In this document: in pieces, positions 33,055 to 45,259 of the stretch
How the letters are laid out: each line of letters begins with the position of its first letter
Position numbering within the stretch: the stretch's first letter is position 1
NCBI GenBank assembly: GCA_036346275.1
Contig: CM070722.1
Span: 67,555,524 to 67,619,523, forward strand
Direction: 5' to 3'
Source of the DNA: Otatea glauca
Taxonomy: Eukaryota; Streptophyta; Magnoliopsida; Poales; Poaceae
Length of the DNA: 64,000 nt
Program-made: the position numbers and the translations under genes
Notes under the pieces: model-generated
Seen by the model: only the letters and a program-made list of their open reading frames with translations
The model's database searches: none
Told to the model about the DNA's origin: nothing

Positions 33055-35714
33055 ACCGTGCATGTTTCTTCTTATTGATGTGTATAGTAACCTCTGGGAG
33101 AATACTTTGCAAATTACAACCCTCTTACACACATAGCCCTTGTAATGGCTAGTGGTAGGCTTTTTTATTGCCGAATTTTGTACACTTTTTTGGTGCCAAA
33201 GAGGGGAGAGCTAGAGTATCAGGAAACTAGATCAAAGATTGTAACCGTTGTGTTGTGCGCAAAATTGCATGGAAATGTTCTCTATCGATTTTGACTTTTG
33301 TTGATTGTCCTGAAATTTACCAGAAATTTCATAGTCTATGTGGTTGTTGATTCCGTGATGATCTTGCAAAGGCAATTAGTTAGTCTAGGATGGTCTAATG
33401 AGCGTATATTTACTTATTTTGTTGTCTTTTGTAATCACTAATATATCATGATGAGACTTTTATGTATTTTTTGGATTTTATTACCATGCTAATTACTCAG
33501 ATGTTCAATATATTGCATGATTTCGGTTTTTATTTTCTCATATATCACAAATAATCTATACAAATACAAAGGGTCAAGTTACAAATACAAGTCAGGTATT
33601 ACAAATAAGGGCAAACTGGACAATTCCTTTAGAATCCCCTCTTTCAAGAATCTGAAGCCAACCAGCTAGCCGAACACTTTCAAAAACCACTCTTGATTCT
33701 TTAAAAGATCAGAATCAAAAATATTCGAGCAGAATAAAAAAATAATAAGAGCTAAAGTCCTACTAAACGGACCCTTAACAAATTGTAGCTACGAGTTGTG
33801 TTGTCTAGACTTCGATCGGCTTTCAGTAGCTAGCTAGACTGGTAGATCTTTCTAGAATCATGGTCTCATTCTTTCCTTTAAGAAAAACACATGGTCTCAT
33901 TTGACTTTAGGTGCTGGCGTGCGGCCATTCACAAGTAACCAAAATGTGTAGCTAAGACTTAAGAGGAACCTCTTAAGATCAGATGACAGAAGGAATCTAC
34001 ATGATGTGGACGTTTATACGCTAGCTATCGGATGAACAACAACTAAACATTTTATCCCAAATAGGTTATAATAGAATAGAAATGAAACCCAATTAAAATC
34101 AAAAGACCTCTAAACCTTTAAGCTTCATGATTTTGGTACGAGAATCTCTAGTTTTCATGAGCTTCAATCCAATACTCACTCTTTGGATACATTCTAATCC
34201 ATCAAGTCTCTATTAACTGCTTATTCTTATGTCAGTCTCGGTTGACATCTGGTTCTTTTTATGTTTTCGAAACGGCTTAAAAGTCTACTACACACCAGTA
34301 CCCCAAGAGACCTTTGTTGGAGATATACAAACCATCTCAAACAATGTTAGACAACCTTTTTTTCAAATTAGTGCTACCTTAACCTTATGACATATATCAT
34401 CATTATGGATTCGATCTCGCCTTGTATGATCATAGATTCACTGCATCATCCGTATCTATACAACACTTATCTTCTATACATGTTGTCTTTTTGTCGCTCA
34501 ACATTCCACTCTATGCAGTATTGCAGGTATGATCGTCGTCCTATAAAATTTACCATTTAATTTTGAGAGGTCCTTTTTATCATATAGAATACCAAATGCT
34601 TAGCCCTATTTCACCCGCACTGCTCCTATCCCGTGGCTCAGATAGTGGAATTTTAAGCCTCTGTGTAAACATATATAGTTAAAAAGTTAAGACCTTGGGG
34701 CCATTTGAAGCAGGTGTACATGACATAAATATATGGTAGCTAGCAAACGTACTATATGCATGCATATACAGTTGCGTATATACGGTCTCTAATTAGTAAC
34801 AGACTAGTACAGTTGTGGTGCTCTTTTTTTCTAGAAAGGTCCACAAGAAATTTGTGTACTGGACGCGCAGTAGGAGTAGGAGTAGCAGAGCAGCTAGTTA
34901 ATGCACCCATCTGTGACGCCAGCCCAGCCTCAGCCTACTTTGTCTTCTAGAAAGGTCCACAAGAAATTTGTGTACTGTATAGTTACTTTTCTCTACTTTG
35001 TCTTCTCCGGCCATCATTGTACACCACGGAAAGGATGGGTATCCAATTTTGTGTTTTCAAAGTCTATTTAAAAACTCATTCTTCTTCCAATGTACTAGTA
35101 AATTTCAGAAGAAAAAAAACATACAACTAACACAGAAATGATCAAATAATATCGATCAGCTTAGCATAATTAATTATAAGAAGTAAATGACAACTATGTT
35201 ATGATTAAATGCTTCCCCAATCCCCAATCGCGAGATGGGTGATCCAGTTGCCTGATGGGCTTCCCACTTAAACACATCACAACAACTTGCATACAAGCAG
35301 CACAAATTACTGCAGAGTAAAAAGGTGCACACACACATACACACCTACACCTTGCTGCTGGTGAAGAGGAGCTCCTTGCCACGGTTATTCCTCCGGGAGA
35401 CGACCTGCCCGCCGTGCAAGCTCACATGCAAACACTGCGACGGCAAAAAACCCCGTCAAAATCGCACCAAACCAAGCAATGCCAAGCCGATCCCTCTACA
35501 GAAATTCACAACCGCTAAAGCTAAAGAAACACAAAAAGGGTAACAAGAGGTGCACCAGCTCGGATGCTCCCCTAGGCAAGCGAGCATGACCTAGGCGACT
35601 CCTTTCTAATCCTTGACCACCTTTAGGTCCGTTCCAGTCTGACGTCGCCGATGAGTTCCAGCAGACGCCCGCCCTGCTCGGGACCTTGCTCCACCTCTGC
35701 TACTTGCAACCTAT
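33055..35714. other. Intergenic region downstream of the small ORF
   Basis: Mostly AT-rich. A 33-bp duplication (TCTAGAAAGGTCCACAAGAA) occurs at about 34830 and 34947. A remnant of a GGGTCCGTTTGG-type MITE is plausible near 33600-33775. No gene recognised. Confidence 0.45.
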
Positions 35715-35719
35715 GTATG

Positions 35720-38261
35720 TGTCGGCAATCGGGACCGCCGATCGCGAGGGGGTAGGGATGGCAATCGGGTGGGTATCTCCGGGTACGACTGGTGCCCACC
35801 CGAACCCGAAACCCGAAACCGTGCCACCCACCCGAACCCACTAGACTTTTCGGGTATGGATCTATACCCACACCCGAACCCAACGGATACCCGAACCCGA
35901 ATGGGTACCCAAACCCATGACATTCCACACACCAAAAAATGATGGGTATCCAAACCCGAATGGATACCTGAACCCGCATGGGTACCCAAACTAGCAGGAA
36001 GAAAAAGCATAGTGATCTAGCAGAAGGAATCAATTACACCAGAAACTCCATCCACTTTTTCATGCTTATTGCTAAACAAATTCAAGTTGGAGTTCCCCCT
36101 GATGTTCACTCCTTGTTAAGCAGTACCAAGATCAGTGAGTTATATTGATATGAAATGCATCTGCAATCATGTACTAGTCAACTTATATAGTTAAATGAAG
36201 TCAGCAGTACCAAGATAAGGTAATGCAACTTGCACTGCACTCCACATCATTAACCTTCTCTGGTTTGTTGGACCATCCATATTACTTCAATCAAACACTC
36301 ACTATTCAGCAAGATTTGTTACCAAATGTGATTCAGCTCTTGCAAATGATGATACAGACATCAAATATAAGGCCAACAACCATAGAATGACCAAGCTAGC
36401 ATAGACATTATATGTTAATCTTCAGATGCTCCATGCAACAGAACAAATGATATGAGAAATAAACTTAGTTCTGCAAGAAACTTCAGGCTACGAATCCTCT
36501 ACATAAATTAAACTCTAGACCAGCACCCAAAAACACAAAATCCTTTGACTTAGAAACATTGACGTTCAGACAATATAATCACTGAAGGAATTAGGTAGCT
36601 ACAAACATCAGGTAGTAACATACCGCGCATTTAGTCGCAACTGCGTGAGATAGTTGACAAAAAAGGCACTAAATACCATAGATCGATATAATAGGAGTTG
36701 TGAGGAATCATCATACAACCACAGAAACAACCATCTAAGCCTCATTCATAAAATCACATTATGGACATAATGTTTGGTATCGTGACATTTTTTTTTGAAT
36801 ATTTATGCAGGGAGAAATTGGTGTCTCCTAGAACATGAAACCACAACGCAACTGGAGATTCGGAGATGTACCATTTTCTTTGAGGTTTTGAGCTCGGAGG
36901 AGGGTTGCGGCAGGCTGCGCACTTCCGACGACAAGGCGCAGGGGGAGCCGACCGCCGGGGGAATGGGGGGTGTTGTGGACTTGTGTCTTCTGAGCTTCCG
37001 GCGGTCGGGCCATCGGCTGGGCTCAGCCGCGCCGCGTAGGAGGATTGGTCACCTGAAGGAGAGGAGCCACTGAGGTGCCGAGCCGACTGCGACTAGCCGA
37101 GGCCCGAGGGCGGAGGGCGGCCGAGGCACGACGGACTTGCGGGTTGCGGCGCCGACGATCGGCCGGGCGCAGGAGGCGAAGGAGGGGGCTAGGCGCAGTT
37201 AGGGTTAGAGATCTGGTGAGCCGATCTGATCGGGATCGAGGGCGAGGGGAAAAGATGTGTAGTCACGAGACGGCAGGAGAATCAGAGAAATCAGATGACA
37301 CAAGTTATTTCATTTGTATCACTAAAAATTGAGGCCCACATGTCATGGGATACCCATTGGGTACCCATGGGTATAAATTGATATCCACATCCATACTATG
37401 ACCTTATCGGGTACCCGAACCCGAAAACCCACGAGTCTCAAATGCTACCCATACCCGCCCTTATCGGGTCGGGTACCCACGGGTACCCGAACCCATGGGT
37501 AAAACTGCCATCCCTACGAGGGGGTGTGGAGGATCGTGTGAGGGCAGAGCCCGAGGTCGTGCTCGTCCGAGAAAGGGCGTCGTCGCGCGTATGTCGATGA
37601 AGAACAAGGAGAGAAACAATGTCGTGGACACGATGATTATACTAGTTCGAGCCCCCAAGTCCGGATAAAAGATCTACTCCAGTCTTGCCCTCAAGCGAAA
37701 GATGAATGCAATGCTCTGTGTAAGAGTACAATGGGAGCTCAAGCTCGGTTGTGCTCGAGCCAGAGCATGCGTGGGAGAGTATTGTATTCTGTCTCTCTTT
37801 TTTCTTGAACCTTGTCACCCTTTGTAGAGCCCTTCGGGAGCTTCTGTTGCTCTTTCCCGCGACCGATGTTATGCAGTCGCTGTGAGCTGACGCAAGTTAT
37901 TGTGAGCCGACGTGGGTAGTTGTGAGCTGATGGGAGTTGTTGAGAGTTGTTGGCCCTAGTTCCCACGCAGGGGATGGGTTGGCCCTAGTTCCCACGCAGG
38001 GGAAGGTTTCTACTTCTCCAAAATGGGCCGTTACAAGAAAAGGCTCGGTCTGGAGGGTACGAGTGTTACGCCCCGAGCTCGGGTTAGAGCCTTATCCTCC
38101 TGCCCGAGCCTGAGCTCACTGGATACGGACTCAAGCCCGAGAAGCGCATGCTCGAGCTCGTACGTACGAGCTCAAGCCCGGGGATGCGCGCTTCAGACTC
38201 GTGGGAGACGGGCTCGAGTCCGAGGGGTATTCACCCACGCCGATGCTACCAATCCCCGACA
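35720..38261 (+). repeat. 5' LTR of gypsy element 2, interrupted
   Basis: About 770 bp of LTR split by the hAT-like element at 35753-37516. It holds a small internal duplication (TTGGCCCTAGTTCCCACGC twice, near 37948 and 37980), which explains why it is longer than the 697-bp right LTR. Confidence 0.85.
35753..37516. mobile_element. hAT-like non-autonomous element nested in the LTR
   Basis: The ends TAGGGATGGCAATCGGGT and GTAAAACTGCCATCCCTA are inverted. The target duplication CGAGGGGG (35745-35752, 37517-37524) is a perfect 8 bp, and removing the element restores the sequence seen in the other LTR at about 41425. Subterminal regions are arrays of GGGTACCCGAACCCG words. No transposase. The middle (about 36880-37240) is GC-rich and looks like an acquired leader/first-exon segment. 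Confidence 0.9.
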
Positions 38262-38797
38262 GCTAGCCCCCGAGGTTCAAGACACGATCCCGAAGCCCGG
38301 GACACTCTTGAGTCTGATGACCTTGAGGAGGGGCCAGCTCCCTGGTCGAGCTCGGAAACTCTCGAGTTCAAACTCAGGTCTGGGGTTGTTTGGGGGCCTT
38401 TAACGCAGATGTGCCTGGAAATGCTCGGGCTTCGACGTCTCGTATTCGAACAGAAAGGCCGATGAGGATGTGCCCAGAAACGCTCAGGCTTTGACGTCTC
38501 GTCTTCGAACGGGGAAGTTGAGGTGAATGTGCCCGGAAACGCTCGGGCTTCGACTCCTCGTCTTCGGACGAAAAAGTCAGGGAGGCGGCTGGCAACGCTT
38601 CGCGTCCTGGCGCACCTTTTGAGGTGAAACCAACGCCAGCTACTGGTAACCGGGTTCCTTTAAACCCCGAACCATCGCCTCCTTCAGAAATTCCCCACAT
38701 CTTCCCAGTGTCGAGCACTGGCCTTCCTTTGCTTTCGTGCCCCTCTTGACCCCCATTCGACGTCTGTCTTCCCCTAGCAGACCTCTCCCCCAAGGCC

Positions 38798-39510
38798 ATG
38801 ACCAAGTTCGGGAAGAGTTCCTTGATCGCCGAGAGGATGAAGGAGCTCGAGGCGCTGGTGATGCTAGACCCAGCGACCTGGCGGCTTCCAGGCGGAGAGA
38901 CCGAGCCGCACCCTCAGGAGGACGAGATCGTCAGCACCGAGCAGTATATGCTCTTCGGGCTGCGGACACCAGAAAGCGACTTCCTGACGGCGGTCCTCAC
39001 TCAATGCGAGATCGAGTTGGTCAATCTGGTACCCAACTCTATTCTCCTCCTCTCCATCTTTTCTCATCTTTGCGAGGGGTTTTTGGGACTCCTTCCCACC
39101 CCCTCTTTCTTCTTTCGCTTCTATTCCCTGTTTCGCACCGCGAAGGACCCCGTGGTCGGGTGTCTTTACTTCTGGTTGCGAACAGGGCTTCCTTGTTCTT
39201 TTCCCAAATCCAAACCCGAGACTCCCTCGGTCCATGGACGGAGAAGTGGTTCTACCTGAAGAAGGGCGAAGGAGGCGCGCTCGCGTACAACGGTGCCCCC
39301 GTCGACAGCAAGCGCCAGACCCCCGAGCCCAAAGACTTGACGGCCGATCAAGAGCCCCTCGCCGCCATCCACATCTGCGCGATGCATGGCCTCACTGGCC
39401 AGGCAGTCGTCAACGACTACCTGCGGAACTGGGTGTTCCCTCTGCGAAAGAGGGTGCACCCGTTCTTCGAAACCCGGGGAAGGGACGAGCTTACCCAGGA
39501 AAGCCCCAAC
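38798..39510 (+). pseudogene. Gag-like region of gypsy element 2
   Basis: Two coding-like parts. 38798-39030 starts at an ATG and reads MTKFGKSSLIAERMKELEAL, then DEIVSTEQYMLFGLRTPESD. 39225-39510 reads EKWFYLKKGEGGALAYNGAP and NDYLRNWVFPLRKRVHPFFE. The sequence between has intron-like, T-rich composition. This pattern resembles the plant 'putative gypsy type transposon' N-terminal domain; the family name is from memory. Confidence 0.6.
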
Positions 39511-40649
39511 GGTAAGTCCTTTCCGACCCCGATCCTCTTCGAACTCAGCCGAGCTTCCTTCTAACGGTTTCCCCTTTATTTTGTCTTTTTTCTTCTTCCC
39601 TGAAGCCCCGAAGGAGTCTTAGGTGGCGGCGAGGATGCAGGAGGCGTTCGGGAAGACAGCCTTTTCCTATGCCACCGACGACCCCGTCCCCCAGAACGTC
39701 TTGAGGCGGAGCAGTGAGGTAACGCTTCCCACTTGGCATCGAGCTCGGAACATCTCGAGCTCACACTAGCCTCGCTCAATTATGCTGGCGAGCCGGGAGC
39801 TCTGGGAGACGGCAAGGCGCATGCTGCCGTTGCCCGGAGTGGGCAAGAGCAAGAAGGCGGGTAAGAGGCCCGCCCCGAACGCCCCGAGCAACGCTGCCAA
39901 GAAGCCGCACGTCGAGTGGGCTGACCGAACGGTGGTAAGTCGAACTCGCCGAGCCCGGGAACACTCGAGCCCGGGCTTAGTTTCTTTCGTCGCTTTCTCC
40001 TCCCCCTCTTTATGATCTTCTTTCCATCTCCTTGCAGCAATAAAGGACAACAGCCACTGCCAGGTCCCTGAGTCCACCACCGGGGAGACAATCCCTGACG
40101 CGAAGCGCCTGGGCGGCCGGTGCCGGGAGCCCGGAGCATGTGCATGCTCTGAGGTCGCAGTCGCAAAGCGCCCGGGGTGGAGACGCTCCTGCTGCCGCAG
40201 CAGGGGCGAGACATCAAGACACGTCTCCACCCCCCAAGAGACGGAGGCTCGTTACTCAGGTACGAGGGTCACCGAGCTCGAGCAGGAGAAGCTCGTCCGT
40301 GACCTGGCTGACCTGTAGATCGGAAAATAGATAGGAGAGGGACAAGAGCAACTTGTACCCACTTGTAAGCGTAAATTCTGGGCGAAAAGAAATAAAGTTC
40401 CTTTTTGATGCTCGAAATGAAAGTCGAAGAGACTTAGCTCATTTTTTATTCGACTTGTGTTCCGAGGCAGTGTCTACACTCGGGCACAGGAGGAAGACCT
40501 CAAAGTCTTAAGTCATTTCGACCTGTGGGTTTAGTTGATACTTTCGTCCCTGTGCATAAAGCATATACACTCGCCGAACTCGAGCGCGCGCTCAGGTCGG
40601 GCTTGGGGCACCAACCGGCTTATGCCCTTCAGACCATCCCCCTCGCCTG

Positions 40650-41187
40650 ACCGTTCTCGACTTGGGGTCTCGACATCTTCGGCCCATTCCCACAGGCGGT
40701 TGGGGGGAAGAAGTTCCTGTTTGTCGCCATCGACACCTTCACCAAGTGGATCGAAGCCGATCCGGTTCCGGCCATCATCGCCCGAGCGGCTGTGAAGTTT
40801 TTCCACTCGTTCGTGGTCACAAGGTACGAGGTTCTATGCAGAATTATCACTAACAATGGATCGCAGTTCACCAGCGAGCTATTTCGGGAACACTGCGAGG
40901 ACATGGGTACCAAGGTCTACTATGCCTCGGTAAGTCACCCCCAGAGCAATGGAGCGGTCGAGCGCGCAAACAGACAGATCGTCCAGGGCGTCAAGAAATG
41001 AGTCTTCGACGAGCTCGAACGACGAGGCCAGGCCTGGGTGGATGAGTTTTCCACCGTTCTTTGGTCCATTCGTACCACGACCAGTCGAGCAATAGGGGCT
41101 ACCCCTTTCCAGCTCGTATTCGGTGCAGAGGCCGTCCTGCCTCCCGAGGTCACGCTGGGCTCTGCTAGGGTTAGCTCGATCGCTTGA
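40650..41187 (+). pseudogene. Gypsy integrase core, broken
   Basis: Reads GPFPQAVGGKKFLFVAIDTF, TKWIEADPVPAIIARAAVKF, then ITNNGSQFTSELF and HPQSNGAVERANRQIV, the rve integrase core. The second catalytic Asp (usual TDNG) is Asn: codon AAC at 40852-40854. A TGA follows at 40999, after which the frame continues as VFDELERRGQAWVDEF and GATPFQLVFGAEAVLPPEVT. Confidence 0.85.
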
Positions 41188-41390
41188 CCTCGCCCTAGCG
41201 GAAGAAGTATGGTGCCGTGCGCTGCTATGATCAGTGCATTACCTGCAAGTGTTTCGTAGGCATGCGTCTCGATCGGTACGACCCAAGGGGCTCCTTGTTG
41301 GGGATCTGGTCCTAAGACGAATTCGAGGCCAGACCAACACCAACAAGCTATCCCCGTAGTGGGAGGGCCCCTACAGTGTCGTTTCTCAGC

Positions 41391-42087
41391 TGTCGGCGAT
41401 CGGGACCGCCGACCGCGAGGGGGTGTGGAGGATCGTGTGAGGGCGGAGCCCGAGGTCGTGCTCGTCCGGGAAAGGGCGTCGTCGCAGTATGTCGATGAAG
41501 AATAGGGGGAGAAACAGCGCCGTGGACACGATGATTATACTGGTTCGAGCCCCCAAGTCCGGGTAAAAACTCTACTCTAGCCTTGCCCTCTGGCGAAAGA
41601 TGAATGCAATGCTCTGTGTAAGAGTACAATGGGAGCTCAAGCTCGGTTGTGCTCGAGCCACAGCGTGCGTGGGAGAGTATTGTCTTCTGTCTCTCTTTTT
41701 TCTTGAACCTTGTCACCGTTTGTAGAGCCCTTCGAGAGCTTCTGTTGCTTTTTCGCGAGATCGACGCCATGCAGTCGCTGTGAGCTGACGCGAGTTATTG
41801 TGAGCTGACGGGAGTTGTTGGCCCTAGTTCTCACGCAGGGGAAGGTTTCTACTTCTCCAAAACAGACCGTTACAATAAAAGACTCGGTCTGGAGGGTACG
41901 AGTGTTACGGCCCCGAGTTCGGGTTAAAGCCTTATCCTCCTGCCCGAGCCCGAGCTCGATGGATACGGACTCAAGCCCGAGAAGCGCATGCTCGAGCTCG
42001 AGCCCGGGGATGCGCGCTTCAGACTAGTGGGAGACGGGCTCGAGTCCGAAGGTTATTCACCCGCGCCGAGGCTACCAATCCCCGAGA
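41391..42087 (+). repeat. 3' LTR of gypsy element 2
   Basis: Begins TGTCGGCGATCGGGACC, ends CCAATCCCCGAGA, and is followed at once by the GTATG target duplication. Confidence 0.88.
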
Positions 42088-42139
42088 GTATGTATGTTTC
42101 CATCCATCCATAATCCAACTATCCCGTACACGTTCAACA

Positions 42140-42140
<1 letters not shown>

Positions 42141-42205
<65 letters not shown>
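42141..42205. repeat. TA microsatellite, 65 bp
   Basis: Uninterrupted TA dinucleotides just right of gypsy element 2. Confidence 0.95.
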
Positions 42206-42207
<2 letters not shown>

Positions 42208-43309
42208 TCGTGTGCGTATGTATACTTTATAATTACCGATATTTTTGGTGAGGTGGGAATAATTGGGGAATGTCAGCCATCCGATCTTAAGTCTCACTAT
42301 AGTTGTCGTCGATATGATTCAGTTCCGGAAAACAGGGTCCATACAAGTAACACATCTAACCTGTAGGTCCCGTTCGGAACAGCTTCTGTTTTTTTTTAAG
42401 GTGGATTGTTTGTCGAACGGAAGAATTCTGGACAGCTTCTTCTATAATCAGACGAAGTAGATTTGTACACAAAATCAAAAGCTATCACCCACCATCTTCT
42501 TAGAGAATCAGAATCTGTCTCAAACAGAACCATAGTCCGTGAGAATCGGATTCTGTTCCAAAGGGAGAAACGATGAAACTATGCTACAGTTGGCATGTGA
42601 TTGTGCTAATTAATTAATTTGGAGGGCAAATTGGTATGTACTGTGCGTATGGATGTTGTTCTTTCGCTGAACGTATCATAATAAAGCTAGGGGGTGTAGG
42701 AAGATAGCTCTGCATGATCCCAAACTAAGCAAACAAGTACTAGTAGCTAGGTTCAATTTCAAAATAGTTATTCTTCCACCGTGAGAGAGCCGTACCGGTA
42801 CCAGGCCAGCGCGCGTATCCATTCCCTGCTGCTACCGACCGACAGAGAGGGCCGGGGAAAAGATCGTTAAATTAATTAATTAGTTTTCTTGTCATAATCG
42901 ACTACGTACCCCATACCTATAGGCCCATAGTACAACTTTAGTCCATGCATGGTAGCACATAAATACATACCGATTTAGATATCGACACGATCTCTATAGT
43001 TTAAAAAATTTAACTGCACCTATACCTAAAACGATATGTATTTATGATCGGATGAGTGTACCAAGACTAAAAAACATATCTTAAGAAAAGACATCGATAG
43101 CCGAAGTTTCGAAAGTTTGACCGTATCTATATTCAAAACTATGTGTGCTAATTTATGACCAGAGGACATTAAACTACGCTATGGCCTTTTATCAATTATC
43201 ATGTATGTTCAATTCCCTGATTAACTGAAAGCTAATAATCGAAAGGCTTAGCTTAATTATCCTGGTCACATGGATCGATTAATTAACATCACATCGAAAT
43301 CGATCATCA
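42206..43309. other. Intergenic stretch without a recognised gene
   Basis: Ordinary AT-rich sequence. 42366-42560 resembles a GTCCCGTTCGGAACAGCTTC-type MITE (GAATCAGAATCTGT words, both orientations). Nothing else supported. Confidence 0.4.
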
Positions 43310-44331
43310 CATCGAAATCGCGGAAATGGCCCCAGGAGCTAAATTCAGCTTCGAGCACCGCTGAAATTTTTATTTATTTATTTATTTTCAATGGTCTGGG
43401 ACTCTAAAAATTTCTTTATTTTTAATTTTCAGCGGCCGGAGCCTACTAATTATTTTTTCCCACGATTTCCAGTGTTACCGAACTGCTGGATTTTTCTTTC
43501 TTCAGCCGGTTTTTTTTCAAAGAATGTTGATTCAAATTCTCCAATTTTGCAGTAGTTCACCTAATAAATATTGGCCGATCATGACTACTTAATTAGCTAA
43601 ATATCCTGAGGCCCGATTGCATCGGTGCCCAAAAAGAAATGAAAAAACACCGCTCGATGAATATTCCCGTGGGCTACGAAAAAAATATTTCACCGGACGG
43701 CGAGCGCTGGATAATTTTCAGTGCCCGTGGTGGTCGTCCCATCTGGACTCAATTTTTGTACTGTACTAGGCCCCTGGCTATTTTTTCTTGCAAAAAAAAG
43801 GCTGTTGTCGCGTCCAGTGCTCGCATTCCGGTGGAAAAACAACATTAAAAAATTTTCAGCACTCCGCAACTGCTGCAAAATTTCCATCGCAAAAAAAAAA
43901 CAGCATGTCACCCCCACAGAAAAGAAGAATCACGTCGGCCCCAACCACGGGAAATAATACTGCGCACTCAGTTCGCTGAATTTCCACTGTATTGGGTTAG
44001 ACTCGCAAATTCATCGGCATGACAGCGATCTATGAAAAAAAATTACGACAGTAAAAAAGCTTGCGCAATCCAGTGGACTGCTCAGGCTGCAAAATAAAAA
44101 ATTACTGGAAAATAAATACCGGCCGAAGAAAAAAATAATCCAGCGGTTCGTTACCGCGGGAAATTGCGGGGATAAAAATAATCAGTAAAATCCGGTCGCT
44201 GGAAATTAAAAATAAAGAAATTTTCAACTATCCCAGACCGCTGAAAATAAAAATAATTCAGCAATGCCCGAGAACTGAATTTAGCTCATGGGGGAATTTC
44301 CACGATTTCGTCGCGAGAACGGCCATTTTCG
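43310..44331. mobile_element. Fold-back element with about 200-bp imperfect terminal inverted repeats
   Basis: The left arm (about 43310-43509) contains GAGCTAAATTCAGC, GGTCTGGGA, AAATTTCTTTATTTTTAATT and GAACTGCTGGAT. The right arm (about 44119-44331) contains their reverse complements in mirrored order (ATCCAGCGGTTC, AATTAAAAATAAAGAAATTT, TCCCAGACC, CTGAATTTAGCTC). The middle has no transposase. Long inverted ends suggest a Mutator-like or fold-back non-autonomous element; target duplication not determined. Confidence 0.65.
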
Positions 44332-44772
44332 AAAAAAAAACACATCTAGCGGGCTACTATAGTAAAAAAAATCGAGTTAGTACCGCAATTTTTTGCGCAT
44401 TTTCTCACTGTTCTCATTTTTATCCGAATATTTCCCACGCTACTTTTATAAAAAACACAAAAAAAAAATCAGGTACTAGCCCTTGCAGCTTCATACCCCT
44501 GCAGCGCCTCCACTGCATGCCCATGTCGCGATCCCAAGCCGCTGCATGAGGCTATTTGTAGAAATGTGTAATCAGGAGAGCTAAAAATGCAAAATATTAA
44601 GTGGAGTGGAAGCAGCTCAATACATCAAGCAACGCAGCAAAATATTTCGGTTTATGACTACTGGAGGTAGTACGTACGTGCTTCTTGTGTCAGCAAGCAA
44701 CGCAGCTAACGTCAGCATGATGATTAAAATGACCATAGCTAGATGCCTTCGAAACAAGCATGCATGCATGAC

Positions 44773-44775
<3 letters not shown>

Positions 44776-44818
<43 letters not shown>
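44776..44818. repeat. TA microsatellite, left border of Micron-like MITE copy 2
   Basis: 43 bp of TA repeats ending directly at GTATAACTACTTGGG. Confidence 0.93.
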
Positions 44819-44821
<3 letters not shown>

Positions 44822-45196
44822 TAACTACTTGGGACACCATGGTGTCTGGACACCATGATCTAAAAAGTATATTTTTCCTATTTATTTTTATGCGATTTTT
44901 TTTGAAATTTTTAGGATGATGAGTTTAACCAATTTACTAACTAGTTCAAACAAGTTTGAATTGAAATTCAAACTATAGTTCCCCTTTTGATGATAGTTTG
45001 GTTGTAGGTATGTGCTGATTATATATATAAATCAGCAAAATATGTGATCCAAACTCGTTCAAAATTTTTGAATTCGAGTATATTTTTTCAAAGGTATGTG
45101 TTTCATTTGAATTGTTATAGATGGGTATATACCCTAAAACTGAAGTTAAAATTATACTCGAATATGGCTTGAATTTGCACATTTGAAATCATGCTT

Positions 45197-45198
<2 letters not shown>
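44819..45198 (+). mobile_element. Micron-like MITE, copy 2, bounded by TA microsatellites
   Basis: 380-bp body, GTATAACTACTTGGGACACC to TTGAAATCATGCTTCC, with TA runs flush at both ends (44776-44818, 45199-45257). It is the reverse complement of the element at 21605-22014 with perhaps 10-15 percent divergence by eye. No coding capacity. Confidence 0.72.

Positions 45199-45257
<59 letters not shown>
45199..45257. repeat. TA microsatellite, right border of Micron-like MITE copy 2
   Basis: 59 bp of TA repeats. Confidence 0.95.

Positions 45258-45259
<2 letters not shown>

Larger units (their letters stand above)
35720..42087 (+). mobile_element. Decayed Ty3/gypsy-type LTR element with nested hAT-like insertion
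   Basis: LTRs at 35720-38261 (containing a 1.77-kb insertion) and 41391-42087 both begin TGTCGGC and share long identical stretches (for example GAGGATCGTGTGAGGGC). The 5-bp target duplication GTATG is perfect (35715-35719 and 42088-42092). The interior has a plant gypsy-type gag-like region at 38798-39510, further gag-like pieces to about 40330, and a broken integrase at 40650-41190. RT and RNase H are missing. The right LTR ends GA where the left ends CA. Confidence 0.85.

Noticed and set aside
42094..42366. Open frames made of Tyr-Ile repeats (also near 44617, 45183 and 56346)
   Set aside because: They are translations of TA microsatellites.
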